Positions 1 through 54,368 of a stretch of 64,000 nucleotides of DNA are shown piece after piece (positions within the stretch are counted from its first letter, which is position 1; each line of letters starts with the position of its first letter). This stretch comes from Batillaria attramentaria (lineage: Eukaryota > Mollusca > Gastropoda > Batillariidae): the NCBI GenBank assembly GCA_018292915.2, contig JACVVK020000216.1, positions 252,001-316,000 on the forward strand, in the 5' to 3' direction. The notes under the pieces were generated by a model that saw only the letters and a list, made by a program, of their open reading frames with translations, was not told the origin of the DNA and did not search any database. The position numbers were made by a program, and so were the translations under genes.

Positions 1-118
1 AACCAGGACAATCTGGTGTCACATATCACAAGCTCGTCCTGGACTCAAACCCACACTTCATCGCTGTGACAGCAGTGACAGCTGTTCAATAGCACAGTGC
101 AAAAATCCAACGCGCTAC
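1..118 (-). mobile_element. tRNA-like SINE head, family C
   Basis: Reading the minus strand from about 118 downwards: box A TGGTCTAATAGG (a perfect TRGYNNARNNGG match) and, about 65 bases on, box B GGTTTGAGTCC. This looks like the tRNA-related 5' part of a SINE that continues past the window edge. It borders the minisatellite at 119-533. Confidence 0.5.
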
Positions 119-533
119 CTATTAGACCACCGCTCACCCCATAGACCATCGCTCACCCCAGACCACCACTCCCCCAATAGACCACCACTCACCCCATAGA
201 CCATCACTCATCCCGGACCACCGCTTCCCCAATAGACCATCGCTCATCCCATAGACCATCGCTCACCCCAGACCACCGCTCCCCCAATAGACCACCACTC
301 ACCCCATAGACCATCACTCACCCCAGACCACCGCTCCCCCAATAGACCACCACTCACCCCATAGACCATCACTCACCCCAGACCACCGCTTCCCCAATAG
401 ACCATCGCTCACCCCATAGACCACCACTCCCCCCATAGACCACCACTCCCCCCATAGACCATCGCTCACCCCACAGACCACCACTCACCCATTAGACCAC
501 CACTCACCCCAGACCCCACCGCTCACCCCAAAG
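119..533. repeat. minisatellite of 17-19 bp units derived from the SINE head
   Basis: About 22 units of the type ATAGACCACCACTCACCCC, arranged as a rough triplet higher-order unit of about 55 bp. On the minus strand each unit equals GGGGTGAGCGGTGGTCTAT, the first 19 bases of the adjacent tRNA-like head. It lies in the last PHACTR intron. Confidence 0.9.
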
Positions 534-734
534 ACTCGAAAGAGTCTATATGGAGGACCTTAACAAGCCAGCACCAAGTCAGCAGTTCCAGAATAACAAG
601 CAATCTGTGAATGACGGAAACCGTTTGAGAATAGCACTGATTTTGCTTTCAGATGCCTGATGAACACATTTACTTTATAGACAGCCTGAGTCATCCTGTG
701 CTGTATGTGCGCTGATCGAACTTTCACTTCCTAC

Positions 735-44396
<43,662 letters not shown>

Positions 44397-44605
44397 TCTG
44401 ACATCCAGAATTCCGGTCACTTCCGGAACTCATTTCTGGTTGAAAAAATAATAACAATATTCGGCGTAAAGAAGTGATTGTTATAAATACATAATTTTTC
44501 ATTTAAATGTTGTATTCTCTTGTCGTGTAATTATTGTGCTACTTTTAGATTATTGTTTATGGTAAGAGGTCCGTGACTGCGGTGATGTCAGGAGCATATG
44601 ACACA

Positions 44606-44613
44606 TGACGTCA
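44606..44613. promoter_or_regulatory. CRE palindrome TGACGTCA
   Basis: Perfect full-site CREB/ATF consensus, 27 bp upstream of the syntenin TATA box. A second, partial TGATGTCA lies at 44582-44589. The palindrome works in both orientations, so it could serve both divergent genes. Confidence 0.5.
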
Positions 44614-44632
44614 CTGGGCGATAGTTCCTTGT

Positions 44633-44639
44633 TATAAAT
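44633..44639 (+). promoter_or_regulatory. TATA box of syntenin (TATAAAT)
   Basis: TATAAAT lies 30 bp upstream of an initiator-like TCACTATT (44661-44668), the expected TATA-to-start distance. A GAG|GTAAGT donor follows at 44690/44691, which closes a short non-coding first exon. Confidence 0.55.
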
Positions 44640-44662
44640 TTACAGGCAGAGGTTGTGAAATC

Positions 44663-44690
44663 ACTATTCGCAGTTGATTTTTGTGCAGAG
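44663..44690 (+). other. SDCBP: predicted 5' non-coding exon of syntenin
   Basis: A short exon from the predicted cap site to donor GCAGAG|GTAAGT. It would splice to the acceptor at 45183 (TGTTACAG), giving a 5'UTR of about 86 nt. The start is estimated from TATA spacing. Confidence 0.45.
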
Positions 44691-45241
44691 GTAAGTCGTT
44701 CTAGGCAGAATTGTACCACTGATGTCCATTGCAACTTGTTTTAAATCGAAAGATAACTCTAGCAACTAAGTACAGCCCGATTGTGTGGTTTGTTTTGACG
44801 TATTCGTGAAAATGGTGGGCTTGGCATTTTGTTTGGTTTCATTTTGCTGCACTACGGGGTCGATATTCTTAGCAGCGTGGACGTGGCAGTCCACAAGTAG
44901 CGAATTTTGTTCATTACTTTCACTCTATTTATATGTTTTGTTGTGAAGGTAGTATTTGGACCCTTTGGAAAGGCCGCTGTCATGTCTTTAGTCCGTGTTA
45001 CAGTTTGGCCGCGACACGAGCAGGTCACATGCCGTGCGGTTTCTATTTTTGGCTTGTCACGATCCTTCAGTGACACACTCAGACGCAGATCGTAGATGAC
45101 GCACACAACACCCCCCACCCGTGTATCAAACGAAGAGAACGTTAGTGTCGTCTGTGTTCATTAGCGTGTCACTTGTGTTACAGGTGAACTACTGCAAGAA
45201 GTTTGTTTGTTTTTGGTGATCACAAGACACAACCTTCCAAA

Positions 45242-45292
45242 ATGTCGCTGTACCCAACTCTTGAGGACATGAAAGTGGACCAGCTGGCGCAG
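45242..45292 (+). CDS. SDCBP: syntenin coding exon 1 ([17 protein letters not shown])
   Basis: Seventeen codons from the ATG, context CCAAAATGTCG, to donor CAG|GTATGT. They match the N terminus of human syntenin (MSLYPSLEDLKVDKVIQ) almost residue for residue and contain the first LYPxL motif. The exon's 5' part, 45184-45241, is untranslated. Confidence 0.97.
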
Positions 45293-46427
45293 GTATGTGC
45301 ATTTCTTTGTGCATGTTTTTACTTTGATGCTTGGCTTTAATTTTTAGCGACGTGTTGAAATATTTCCTTGACTGACGTGTTCACTACCATAAGTGTTCGA
45401 GGAATGAGCATGACGGAGCATTTTAGTGAGCATTTGATTGCACCTGTACTTGAGAAAACCATTGGAAAATATTTAGTGTCACTGTCAGATTTTCAGTTTT
45501 TAGGGGGAAAATAGTAAAATGTTGATTGAGTTTTTATCACACTGACTTGATCTGAAATTTGTCGCTGCAGACAGAGGTGTTGATACCATACTGTGTACTG
45601 CTGTAATACTGATGATAGGAATTTGTGACAAATCTTAGTTTGCAGGATAGCTGAGCATACTTTCTTACTGCATTGACCCTTTTGAAACCGCCACATCAAC
45701 AAATTAAGGGAATGTCAGCAAAAAAAAGAAAAAAAAGGGGGTTTTCCCACCTTTCCCAGTTAAGCATAAATGTATATATATTCCTTTGTTGACAGGCACA
45801 AGTGCAGCATGAACAGAGGCAGGCCATCGCGCAGGGGGGATACCCCTCGGCCCCAGGATACCCTGCTGCTCCAGCTGCTGGTGAAATGCACACATCATCA
45901 TCGGGAGCTTCTCTGTACCCAGCTCTTGACGACTACATGGGACTTAAGCTGACGCCACAGTTTGTGCAGCAGAACATGCCAGTCGTGGCACAGGTTGGTT
46001 ACTCTGGACGATAAAATTAAAGTTTTGCTTGCGTGTGGGTGCTGCCAATCAATTTTTCTGAGCTGTCCTTTCCACTGCAGTACTGTCACGCGGATCTAGT
46101 ATCGGCTGAGAATTCTGTGTTGCCTTTTCTCTGTAGGTTTTACAGTTGTTTTTAAAATACTGATTTTCACTTCATACAATAAGAACATCACTTAATTTAA
46201 CCAGATTTGTGCAGATTCACTCGTAATTAGGGGAGTGTGTGTAGCGGGGGAAGGGGGTGAGGGGTGTAATATAACCTGTGCCTGCCACCATCATTAACCC
46301 CTTACAGTAGCTTGTAAGTTACATTATCTTCAGCAGTCTGTTGTGAAGTTGGGGATGTTTGTAGGCATCATTACATTTTTTGGCTTTTGTAAGTGAATAT
46401 AATTATTTTCCTTCCTCCTCTCCCTCC

Positions 46428-46473
<46 letters not shown>

Positions 46474-49157
46474 ACACTGGGCTCGTAAACTCCTGTGTAT
46501 GGATGTTTCAGACACGCCCACTAGGCCCGGTGCGTGTGTCTGCACATGCGCATTTCTTTATGTGTAGGTTCCTTACACTGTTTGTTGTTTAACTTTTTCT
46601 ATTTACTACTATTCGTTTGCTGAGTAATCTTTTTGTTTTCCTACTTACTACTATTTGCATGTTGTTTCACTTTTTGCTTTTCTACTTTTTACTTTTTTAG
46701 CATTAGCAACGGCAAGTTTGTAAACTGACGAACCTTCTCTGTCAAAACTTTTACCGTTGAAAAATAAAGTTTCATCATCATCATCATCTCTCTTAAATCA
46801 CTTGCTTGAGGGCTATCTTTTGTAGTTGCATTGTTTCTAATTTTTGACTGTGAGGGGTAAAAAAACCATTTTCTGTCCATTGTGGATGGACAGTCACTTG
46901 TGAGTTCTTCTTGTAATCTTACGTTTCTTATTTCCTGTTGCAGAATATGCAGGTTGCAACACGACAGACATCCACGGGACATAACATGGTTGCCCCGATT
47001 ACAGGTCAGCAAAATCTGTCGCTCATGCGGTCAGAGATCAAACCAGGCATCCGTGAGGTTGTGCTGTGCAAGGATGGGGAAGGCAAGCTAGGCGTGCGCA
47101 TGAGACACGTTAACAACGTAAGACCCGTTTTTTTAAATTGATCTTTACAGCTAAACACAGGAATTCTTACTACCGGCGACACAAAAGTAGACAAAATCTT
47201 ATTGCAAAAAAAAATAAATAAATAAAAAATAAAACAAAGAACAGTCATATCATAAGTAGCTGGGAAAGAAAGACCAAATAAATAAATCCAAACTGCAGTT
47301 TTTTCATGGAGTGAACATTGGATTGCAGGGTCTGTTTGTGGCCTTGGTGTCAAAGAATTCACCTGCTGCTCTCGCTGGATTGCGATTCGGGGACCAGATC
47401 TTGCAGATCAACGGACAGACAGTGGCTGGCTGGAATAACGATAAAGTGCACGACTTTATCAAGAAACTGGACCCACAGCGCATCACCATGGCAGTCAGGG
47501 ACAGGTCAGTTTGTCTGCTCTGCCTACCCTCCTTTGATGTGGTATTTGGCTAAACCATATTTTTAGAATAGTGCAGGCTGACAAGCTCTGTCCACTTCAC
47601 ATGCACTATTATCAGAATTCAGTTACACCAAAATCCCGTGACAGCATCAGAAGCAGTGTCTTTACGTAAATCAAGACCTTATAGTTAAGTAGACATTGGC
47701 AGATAAAAATGCATTGTTTCTTTTTTTTATGTATTCATTTCTGTCTTGAAAGTATTTGTTTAGGGGAGTTAGTTTCTTGGCATGTTACTGCAGTGTGATG
47801 CAGATTTCATTGTTTAACGTAATCTCACACATTTTCTTTTTCTATGCCTGTTGGCACAATAGGTGTCAGTGAATTCACAGACAGTGAAAGCTGTTCAATA
47901 TGTGCCTTCCACAACTTTCCACATTGTACCGACTTTTTCATGACTGTATTTTCCTGCACCGTAAACGATAGTTTGTCAGCATCATCATCTGCTGACCAAA
48001 ACTGGATTTTATTGCAGGCCCTTTGGACGCATCATAACCATGCAGAAAGACAGCAACGGTTACATCGGCTTTGTCTTCAAGAACGGCAAGATCAAGTCGC
48101 TGGTCAAAGACTCCTCAGCCGCTCGCAACGGAGTACTCACAGACCACCAGCTCATCGAAGTTGGCGGGCAGAACGTGGTGGGATTGAAGGTGCGTGACTG
48201 ATACATGCAGTCAGAAAACAGAGACTCCTGTAATGATTAAGTTAGAAGACAGCACTTGCCACTTAGTTTAAAACATTTAGTTGATGATACAGCTCAACCA
48301 TTGAAGGGGGGGGGGGGGTTAAAGGTGCTGTTTTATTTTTACATGAACTCAGGCCCTGCCTTGAGAACAGACATTGTGGTGTGGACAGGTTTAGTGTGTC
48401 TGATAAACAATACAGATGAGTTGATGTGCAAGTCCAAATGCAGGTGCCTCCTGATCTCTGCTGTTTATTTTTTGTTTTTAAGATATGGCACATGTACCAG
48501 TTTCAGTTGGAACAGCATGTAAAGAAAACTGTTCTGAATTCGTCTGCAGGATTCAGAAATCGGTGAAATCATTGATGCTGGTGGCAGAACAATCACCGTC
48601 ACGATCATGCCATCTTTTCTATATGAGCACATCGTCAAATGGTGAGTATACTTTGTTATTGTTTGTGTTGTGTAAGTGTACAAAAATAAGCTTTTCATAA
48701 GCTCTTTTGAAGAGGTCTTTTGGATATCCTCACAACTCTGAAAGGAAACCACTTCACATTCAGCCTCTGCTGACAGCGCTCTTCTCGATCTGAGCACTTC
48801 TTCAGACCATTTCAGAAACATACGTAAACTTTGAATAGCTTTCAGAGGGCTTCATAATTACGAATATTCTCCTTTCGTAATCGAACGGTTATCTTACGTG
48901 TACATGTATTGCAGTTATAAACTTTATTCCAGTGTTTTTTGTAAATGATTAATAAGAAATCCAAATGTCTCTACTGTCATCGAGAAGAAAGATATAGGTG
49001 CTGTGTATTTGATGGGTGCTTAGGTTTTCTTCGCAGATGATGGTAAACTTTTGCATGCTGTTGTCATGTAGAGATGTTGCATGAGCATCTTCTTTTGTGC
49101 AGCATGGGTGACAGTCTGATCAAGCGCCTGATGGACAGCTCCATTCCAGAACTGTGA
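45242..49157 (+). CDS. SDCBP: syntenin-1 (syndecan-binding protein), complete gene, 7 coding exons
   Basis: Syntenin is a tandem-PDZ scaffold that binds syndecan tails, phosphoinositides and ALIX; it acts in membrane trafficking, exosome formation and adhesion. Seven coding exons join in phase into 305 residues (human: 298). Seen: two LYPxL ALIX-binding motifs, LYPTL (residues 3-7) and LYPAL (57-61); PDZ1 from about residue 120, with carboxylate loop KLGVRM; PDZ2 from about 200, with loop YIGFVF; and a short C-terminal tail ending SSIPEL. Human syntenin has three LYPxL-type motifs and ends IPEV. The Gly/Ala/Pro/Tyr-rich insert ([16 protein letters not shown]) in the N-terminal region is lineage-specific. 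The gene is head to head with PHACTR and tail to tail with the ankyrin gene. Confidence 0.97.
45796..45993 (+). CDS. SDCBP: syntenin coding exon 2: disordered N-terminal region
   Basis: 198 bp, acceptor GTTGACAG and donor CACAG|GTTGGT. It encodes a Gln-rich helix, the [14 protein letters not shown] insert and [17 protein letters not shown], which carries the second LYPxL motif and the conserved YMGL. Confidence 0.96.
46430..46471. repeat. (CT)n microsatellite in syntenin intron
   Basis: About 40 bp of CT. Confidence 0.97.
46698..46790 (+). mobile_element. LINE-like 3' tail, copy 2 (syntenin intron)
   Basis: Same sequence as 24690-24785 (CATTAGCAACGGCAAGTTTG ... AATAAAGTTTCATCATCATC). It sits in the intron before syntenin coding exon 3 in sense orientation, so its AATAAA could in principle act as a cryptic polyadenylation signal. 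Confidence 0.6.
46944..47117 (+). CDS. SDCBP: syntenin coding exon 3: start of PDZ1
   Basis: 174 bp, acceptor GTTGCAG and donor AAC|GTAAGA. It includes NMVAPITG (human NYMVAPVTG), [14 protein letters not shown] and the PDZ1 carboxylate-binding loop KLGVRM. Confidence 0.97.
47329..47504 (+). CDS. SDCBP: syntenin coding exon 4: body of PDZ1
   Basis: 176 bp, acceptor GATTGCAG and donor GACAG|GTCAGT. It encodes [20 protein letters not shown], then [15 protein letters not shown] and KITM-like RITMAVRD. These are the PDZ1 core strands and helix. Confidence 0.97.
48018..48189 (+). CDS. SDCBP: syntenin coding exon 5: PDZ2
   Basis: 172 bp, acceptor ATTGCAG and donor AAG|GTGCGT. It encodes [20 protein letters not shown], then the [15 protein letters not shown] and INGQN-like [10 protein letters not shown] blocks. 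The carboxylate loop YIGF is intact. Confidence 0.97.
48550..48641 (+). CDS. SDCBP: syntenin coding exon 6: end of PDZ2
   Basis: 92 bp, acceptor TCTGCAG and donor AAATG|GTGAGT. It encodes [20 protein letters not shown] and [10 protein letters not shown], equivalent to human DSQIADIL...IMPAFIFEHIIK. Confidence 0.97.
49103..49157 (+). CDS. SDCBP: syntenin coding exon 7: C-terminal tail and stop
   Basis: Acceptor TTTGTGCAG; the split codon TGC is followed by [17 protein letters not shown] and TGA. Human syntenin ends SLMDHTIPEV, so the tail is conserved. Confidence 0.96.
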
Positions 49158-51365
49158 GCAGGACGTGCCGTTTTTTTACCAGCGTCATGCACCCAACATA
49201 CAAACTTTGTCTCCCAGCTTCATTCTTGATATATTTGTGCACAGCTGAATCAACTGTACTCCAAAGAAATCATCTCTCCCTCTCTCTGTGAATAGTAGTT
49301 TATCCTGCTGTGTCCACTCTCCTCGACTCACACTCCAGAAGAGGGATCAAGTTGTTGTGACTGTACGACAAGCGCGTATCTGAGTTGATACTTGCTCGCT
49401 CGGTGGTGGACCACGTTTTGTCAGATTTCCAGATCTGGAGAATCGTCGCACACAGTGACTGTGTTGATGTAGTTTTTTCATATCTTTGAATCGTGTTCAA
49501 GTAGTTCGACAGGGTAGGGGCATGTGCAGAGTGGAAGAGAGAGTTTTTCCAGTATGGATCAGATACATGCGTTACGCAAAAAATTTCAGTCCTGTGCAAA
49601 GGGTTTTTTTTTTTTTTTTTTTTTAGTGAAAATCGTCACGTCACAGATGACGTGATCACTGATGAAATTCATTAACACTGCAGTGACTACTGGTAGTGTG
49701 TTATATCTGAGCTTGACTGAAAGGAGGCTGTCAGCAAATTGTCGGCTAGATTTCCATAGTTGTCAGGAGAAAGTCATACACATTGGTGATGCTTTGTCAA
49801 CTGTTTTGGTATACATTTGAACATTTTCTCAGAGTTGCATGTACTGATTACATACTCGAGTTTGTCATTCACAGTACCACACCTCGTGTTTTATGACCAC
49901 CTTGATGAACTTTTCGTTCTAGTCTTTTTTTCACGTTGCATAATGTTAACCACAGTTGTGTGATTCAGCAGTAGCCGTCTAGGTACATGTATTCAGTTTC
50001 GAAGGGAAGGAGCACCAGGTGTTTCCAAGTTTCAAGTCTTTCATAGTCACGGGATAAGAACTTTGATGAAAAACTTAGTACACTGAAGGAGTTTTCAAAG
50101 TTGGTTCTGAGAGAGAATTTACCAGTGTTAATTAAAGAACCTCAGCAAACAATTGTGTCATCACTTGCTGAGTTTTAAATATTTTTTATTGATCTCTGTT
50201 CTACAGGTGCTTTGTAGTGTTTTCGTATACATGTACATGGTTTGGCAAAGGGTTGGGGTTAACCGTCATACTTCAGTGGTACTGGTAGATTGCAGATTCG
50301 TTACGATCGTATCCATTGGGTCAATGGATAACCAGTTCTAAAGGCTACTTTGTGCTACTTTTTAAATAGTAACAGCATGGAAACTCACCACCACCCTTGA
50401 TAACGATTAGTTGCCATTGGTGTATAATCGTTTGGGTTTTTTTTTAATATATATATATATATGTACATAATCATTTGTATGTATATATGTCTATGTGTGT
50501 TAGTTTTGCTTTGTATTTACATGTGTGTGACAATAGTTTAGAAAGAACTAAAGATTTTGACTGAGGTCTGCCACATTATCGGCACTTTTGAAAATGTCAC
50601 CTGCATGGTAATTTGCAGTATCCACAGCAATCAAGGATTCTTTGCCAGAATATACTATTGAGTATTGATACAGACAGAAGAGATGGTGTGTTCTGTAAGG
50701 GAACCCTCAGTTAGTGGGACTGTATTTACCAGGTTAGAATGCTTTGACAAATCATCCATAAGGCCGTGTGTCCAGTCTCATGGAATGATGACAAATTTGC
50801 TCAGTACTTAAGCTTTGAGGAGTAAGGAGGAGAATGAACAGAAGGTACTCAGAGGTGTGTTGATTTTTCTCAAAATTGATTTCCCTTTCATCTTAGATGA
50901 AAACCTTTCAGGTGTAAGTAAGTGCCTTTCTTCGGTTCAACTCATGTCATCATTTGTTTGGTTAGGCTTACAGTAAATCATGGGGGAGATTTTTTACATC
51001 CTGCCATTAAACTTTCAGGATTACTGGTACTAAGATCTTTTAGTGTCGAAGATCACGTCATAATTATATGTCAACCATCCTATATGCGTAACTCCGGAGT
51101 TGTTACCACAATTTATGCTAAAGATTAAAGTAGTGCAAGTCACTGTATATATGAATTCCAAAGTCTTCTCCATCAGTCAGTCGTCGTTTCAACTGGTGTA
51201 GTATTTAAAAAGTGTAACAAGTGTCCATGTTCCTACCATTGTTGTATGTCAAGGAGTTGTGCATGTGCTGTTTTTCTGTTTTGTATAAAGAGTTTAAAAT
51301 CAGAATTTGGAAGAAATTTTTCGAAACATTGTGATAAAAATAAAACCTTCATGAACCTGCATAAT
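49158..51365 (+). other. SDCBP: syntenin 3'UTR (about 2.2 kb, AATAAA at 51339)
   Basis: No coding sequence is visible after the stop. The region is AT-rich, with a poly-T run at 49604-49624 and a short TA run near 50447. The first well-placed AATAAA after several kb of transcript-like sequence is at 51339-51344. The 3' end is estimated; earlier polyadenylation is possible. Confidence 0.5.
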
Positions 51366-51643
51366 ATTATATTGTTGGGCGTGTGAATGTGTCCATGAGT
51401 TTGTCAGGCTGTGTTCATTTGTGTTTTTTTTTTGGTTGTTTGTTTGTTTTTAAGTGTAAACCATGCACTTTTTAATAAGAGGAATACATGTACAACTGTC
51501 ACACATGCCATAGAGTTTGTGTATGTTTCACAGAAATGGAAACAAAAACAAAGCAACTCAATTTGCTCAATATTTATTTTCATACGGGATAGGTATTTGT
51601 GTTAGTCCATCAAACCTTACCACCACAATAAAGTACACTTTTA

Positions 51644-51981
51644 TGTGACCCTATATGAGAAACCATCGAGCAAGTTGAAACTTACCCAAATTAAGTTCTA
51701 AACCTCAGCAAATATCCTGTCATTAGAACTTGAAATAAAAAGACAACAGTACTGATTATACATACATACATACAGCTAAGTGCATTGTCACAAAACTTGA
51801 GCTAATCTGCAACGTCAAGCCTGTGGCTCAAATAGTTAAAACCATTAACTCTTTGACGACGAAGCACAATTTCTAACACGCGATTTCCTATAGGAAATCG
51901 CGTGTTAGAAATTGTGCTTCGTCGTCAAAGAGTTAATGCATTACCTCCATCTTGCGCTAGGGTTTCTTATATAGGGTCACA
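51644..51981. mobile_element. probable MITE with 22-bp terminal inverted repeats
   Basis: The left end TGTGACCCTATATGAGAAAC and the right end (complement) TGTGACCCTATATAAGAAAC differ at one position. The 338-bp element has no coding capacity and contains the TTAA palindrome. No clear target-site duplication is seen. Confidence 0.6.
51843..51938. repeat. 96-bp perfect palindrome, TTAA-ended (fold-back family F, copy 1)
   Basis: Perfect 48-bp arms centred between 51890 and 51891 (CCTA|TAGG). The core is bounded by TTAA: TTAACTCTTTGACGACGAAG at the left and its complement at the right. It is nested inside the probable MITE 51644-51981 and related to 55895-55986. Confidence 0.95.
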
Positions 51982-52602
51982 AACCTCTAAATTTCTAATA
52001 TATATCCTATCAATAGTTTTCTTAGTAAAAGGCCTACACCAGCAAATCTAAAAGAGCTGTAAAACTAACCAACCTAACACCACAAACTGCTAAATACCCC
52101 AAAGTACCCACTGATACTAAAGTGGTGCATATGAGAACACTCCAAAGTACATGTAATGCTATGTGTAGTGAGATGGCAAAACACATGCACATGTGACGTG
52201 AAACATGGTAAGTTACATGGTGGAAACCCCTCCATCTGAAATATTTATAGATACAACAGGGAAATGGCCAAGAGAACTTGTTTCTAAAATGCACATTGCA
52301 TCAGATGAACTGAGGAACCGATGACAGAGAAGAAATATGCCAGCCTTGTGTGTGGACATTCAGCAGACAGACACCACCAAAACCTTACAGAATCATCCTT
52401 TAGCTGGTGTAGTACATGAACATTAAAACAGACAGTGACATGGCAAGCTGGTGGAGTATAACATGTACCAACAAAATCTCTGGGCAAGACAGTTTCCAGT
52501 GCATTGACTAAAGGACTGGGAACCTTTCCAACATTTGACAGTCAGCACTACAGAATTCAGTCAGTGCTAGTGATTCTAGCTTTTAATTATGACCATGTGC
52601 TG

Positions 52603-52757
52603 CAGGGGCGTAGGAACCACGGGGGCCCTGGGAGCCCAGGCCCCCGTTTGATTTTTGGAAGGGGGGCCCGAATATCTTTGCCCCCCCCCCCCTTGCTTTT
52701 GATAAGAGGAGAGGGGGCCCACCAGTGGTGGGGCCCCCCTGGTCTGCTGTCGCAGGA
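52603..52757. mobile_element. GC-rich transposon-like fragment starting CAGGGGCGTAGG
   Basis: CAGGGGCGTAGGAACCACGG resembles hAT-type terminal sequences common in animal genomes. It is followed by a GGGGGCCC/GGGCCCCC-rich body with internal hairpins. Only one end is recognisable. Confidence 0.3.
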
Positions 52758-53801
52758 CACAATCCTTGGCAGTCAACACACACACACACACCTCCCCCCA
52801 CCCTCCCCACCCTTCTTCACCCCGGCCGTATGGCTCACCCGACTTAGTGGGCCCCCCTTCCTCTCAGCATCTTCCTACGTGCCTGTGCTGTGTTTTGTTT
52901 CTAGCACATTGTTGTCTTTCTTTGCATACACAGTATTGTGTAGGATACACTTTGTTACATACTAATACATGTACCTAATTAAGTCTATGAAAGATTACGT
53001 GTGCACAACCTTCAAAACTGTTGCGTTTCGAGGTTCATACAGGTGTAATTATACATTCCCTACTACCATTACAACAGTTTTCTATATCATGAGAACCACC
53101 AGTCCCCCTTGTGTACTACAGACTATCACGAAATTATTTTAGCCTGTCCTTCATACATTTGTTACATAATTATATATGCTACTCCACACAATAATGAATA
53201 CAGAAAATAATAAACAGACAATACCCCTACTCGTTACTGGCAAGCAGCTCACAAAGACACTGCTTTCAATCATCTTTAGATAGGCAAACCTTTTTAGTCA
53301 TGGTGAATCTGACTCTGTAGTTTGCTTTGTATGTCATGATAACCTGGAAGGAACTTAAGATTTAACTGCTACAGTACACGGTCTGCTACATTAACAACTG
53401 AGTTGCTGAAAGCTGACAAGATGTTTCAGGACACCTGTACACGCAACTACCACTGCAGATCGGACTCCTGTAATACTGTACTAGGACAAGTTCTACCTGT
53501 TTTGTTGCATACCTTGTTTACAGTTGCACATTTCTTAATGGCGTGGATCTTGCCGAGATTCGCATCAAACATTACTGTGCAGATTCTTTGAAGGTGTTAT
53601 TTCCCCTGACAGCATCTTTAGCTACTTGAGAGGGTCAAATCTATTCTATAAAATATAGTCACCTCGAGTAATACAGACTATCCCCAGGCTCTATATGTTC
53701 GATGTACAAAGAAGTGAAACGTTTTTATCATTTAAACTGGATAGATTTTTAACAAATATTTACATCTTTTTTTTTCCTTCTTTTTTTTTTTTGTCTGTCT
53801 T

Positions 53802-53807
53802 TTTATT
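53802..53807 (-). terminator. possible polyadenylation signal of the ankyrin gene
   Basis: AATAAA on the minus strand, the first one found downstream of the stop at 56290. It would imply a 3'UTR of about 2.5 kb. Weak evidence: hexamers are frequent in AT-rich DNA. Confidence 0.2.
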
Positions 53808-54323
53808 TCAATCTGGCAGAGAAGGACCTCGAAATAGTCTTTGTTATTTGTTCGGTGTTAAGCAGTAAATAATTAACTGCTTCAGAAGAAAACAGTATTT
53901 AATGGCCATGTTGAAACAACACGATTTTGGCCATAAGAAACAAGGAAAAGCGCCTTAAACAATCTTCAAATCTACAACTCACGCAGCCGAATTAAAATCA
54001 CACAAGAGCAAAAAAACATGAACAACAGTGCACATACGCTTGCATCAGTCATGTCTTGACAGCAGATCTGAAAATATTGCACAGTGGATGAAAAAAGGTA
54101 TGAGCACAATGAACAACTGGCAGTGAGTAACCAGACTCAGGGTTTTTTTGGTTTTTTTAAAATCCAATCTCTTAGGATTTTCCCACCAAAAAGTTGTTCA
54201 GCAAGATGACAGAGGAGTGCAGGCAAACACACTTTATGACAGCTAAGATACCTGTAGGCTATGCAAATGATATACAATTTCAAGTGAGTATCACAAGCAT
54301 ATATGTCTATGTACAGATGTATT

Positions 54324-54368
<45 letters not shown>

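Larger units (their letters stand above)
44434..44662. promoter_or_regulatory. divergent promoter region between PHACTR and syntenin
   Basis: The PHACTR start codon (44396, minus) and the predicted syntenin cap site (about 44663, plus) are less than 270 bp apart with no other gene between. The interval includes the CRE-like octamer at 44606 and a TATA box at 44633. Co-regulation of the pair is an inference. Confidence 0.6.

Noticed and set aside
1..533. CRISPR array
   Set aside because: Contiguous degenerate 17-19-bp units without unique spacers in an animal genome; it is a minisatellite.
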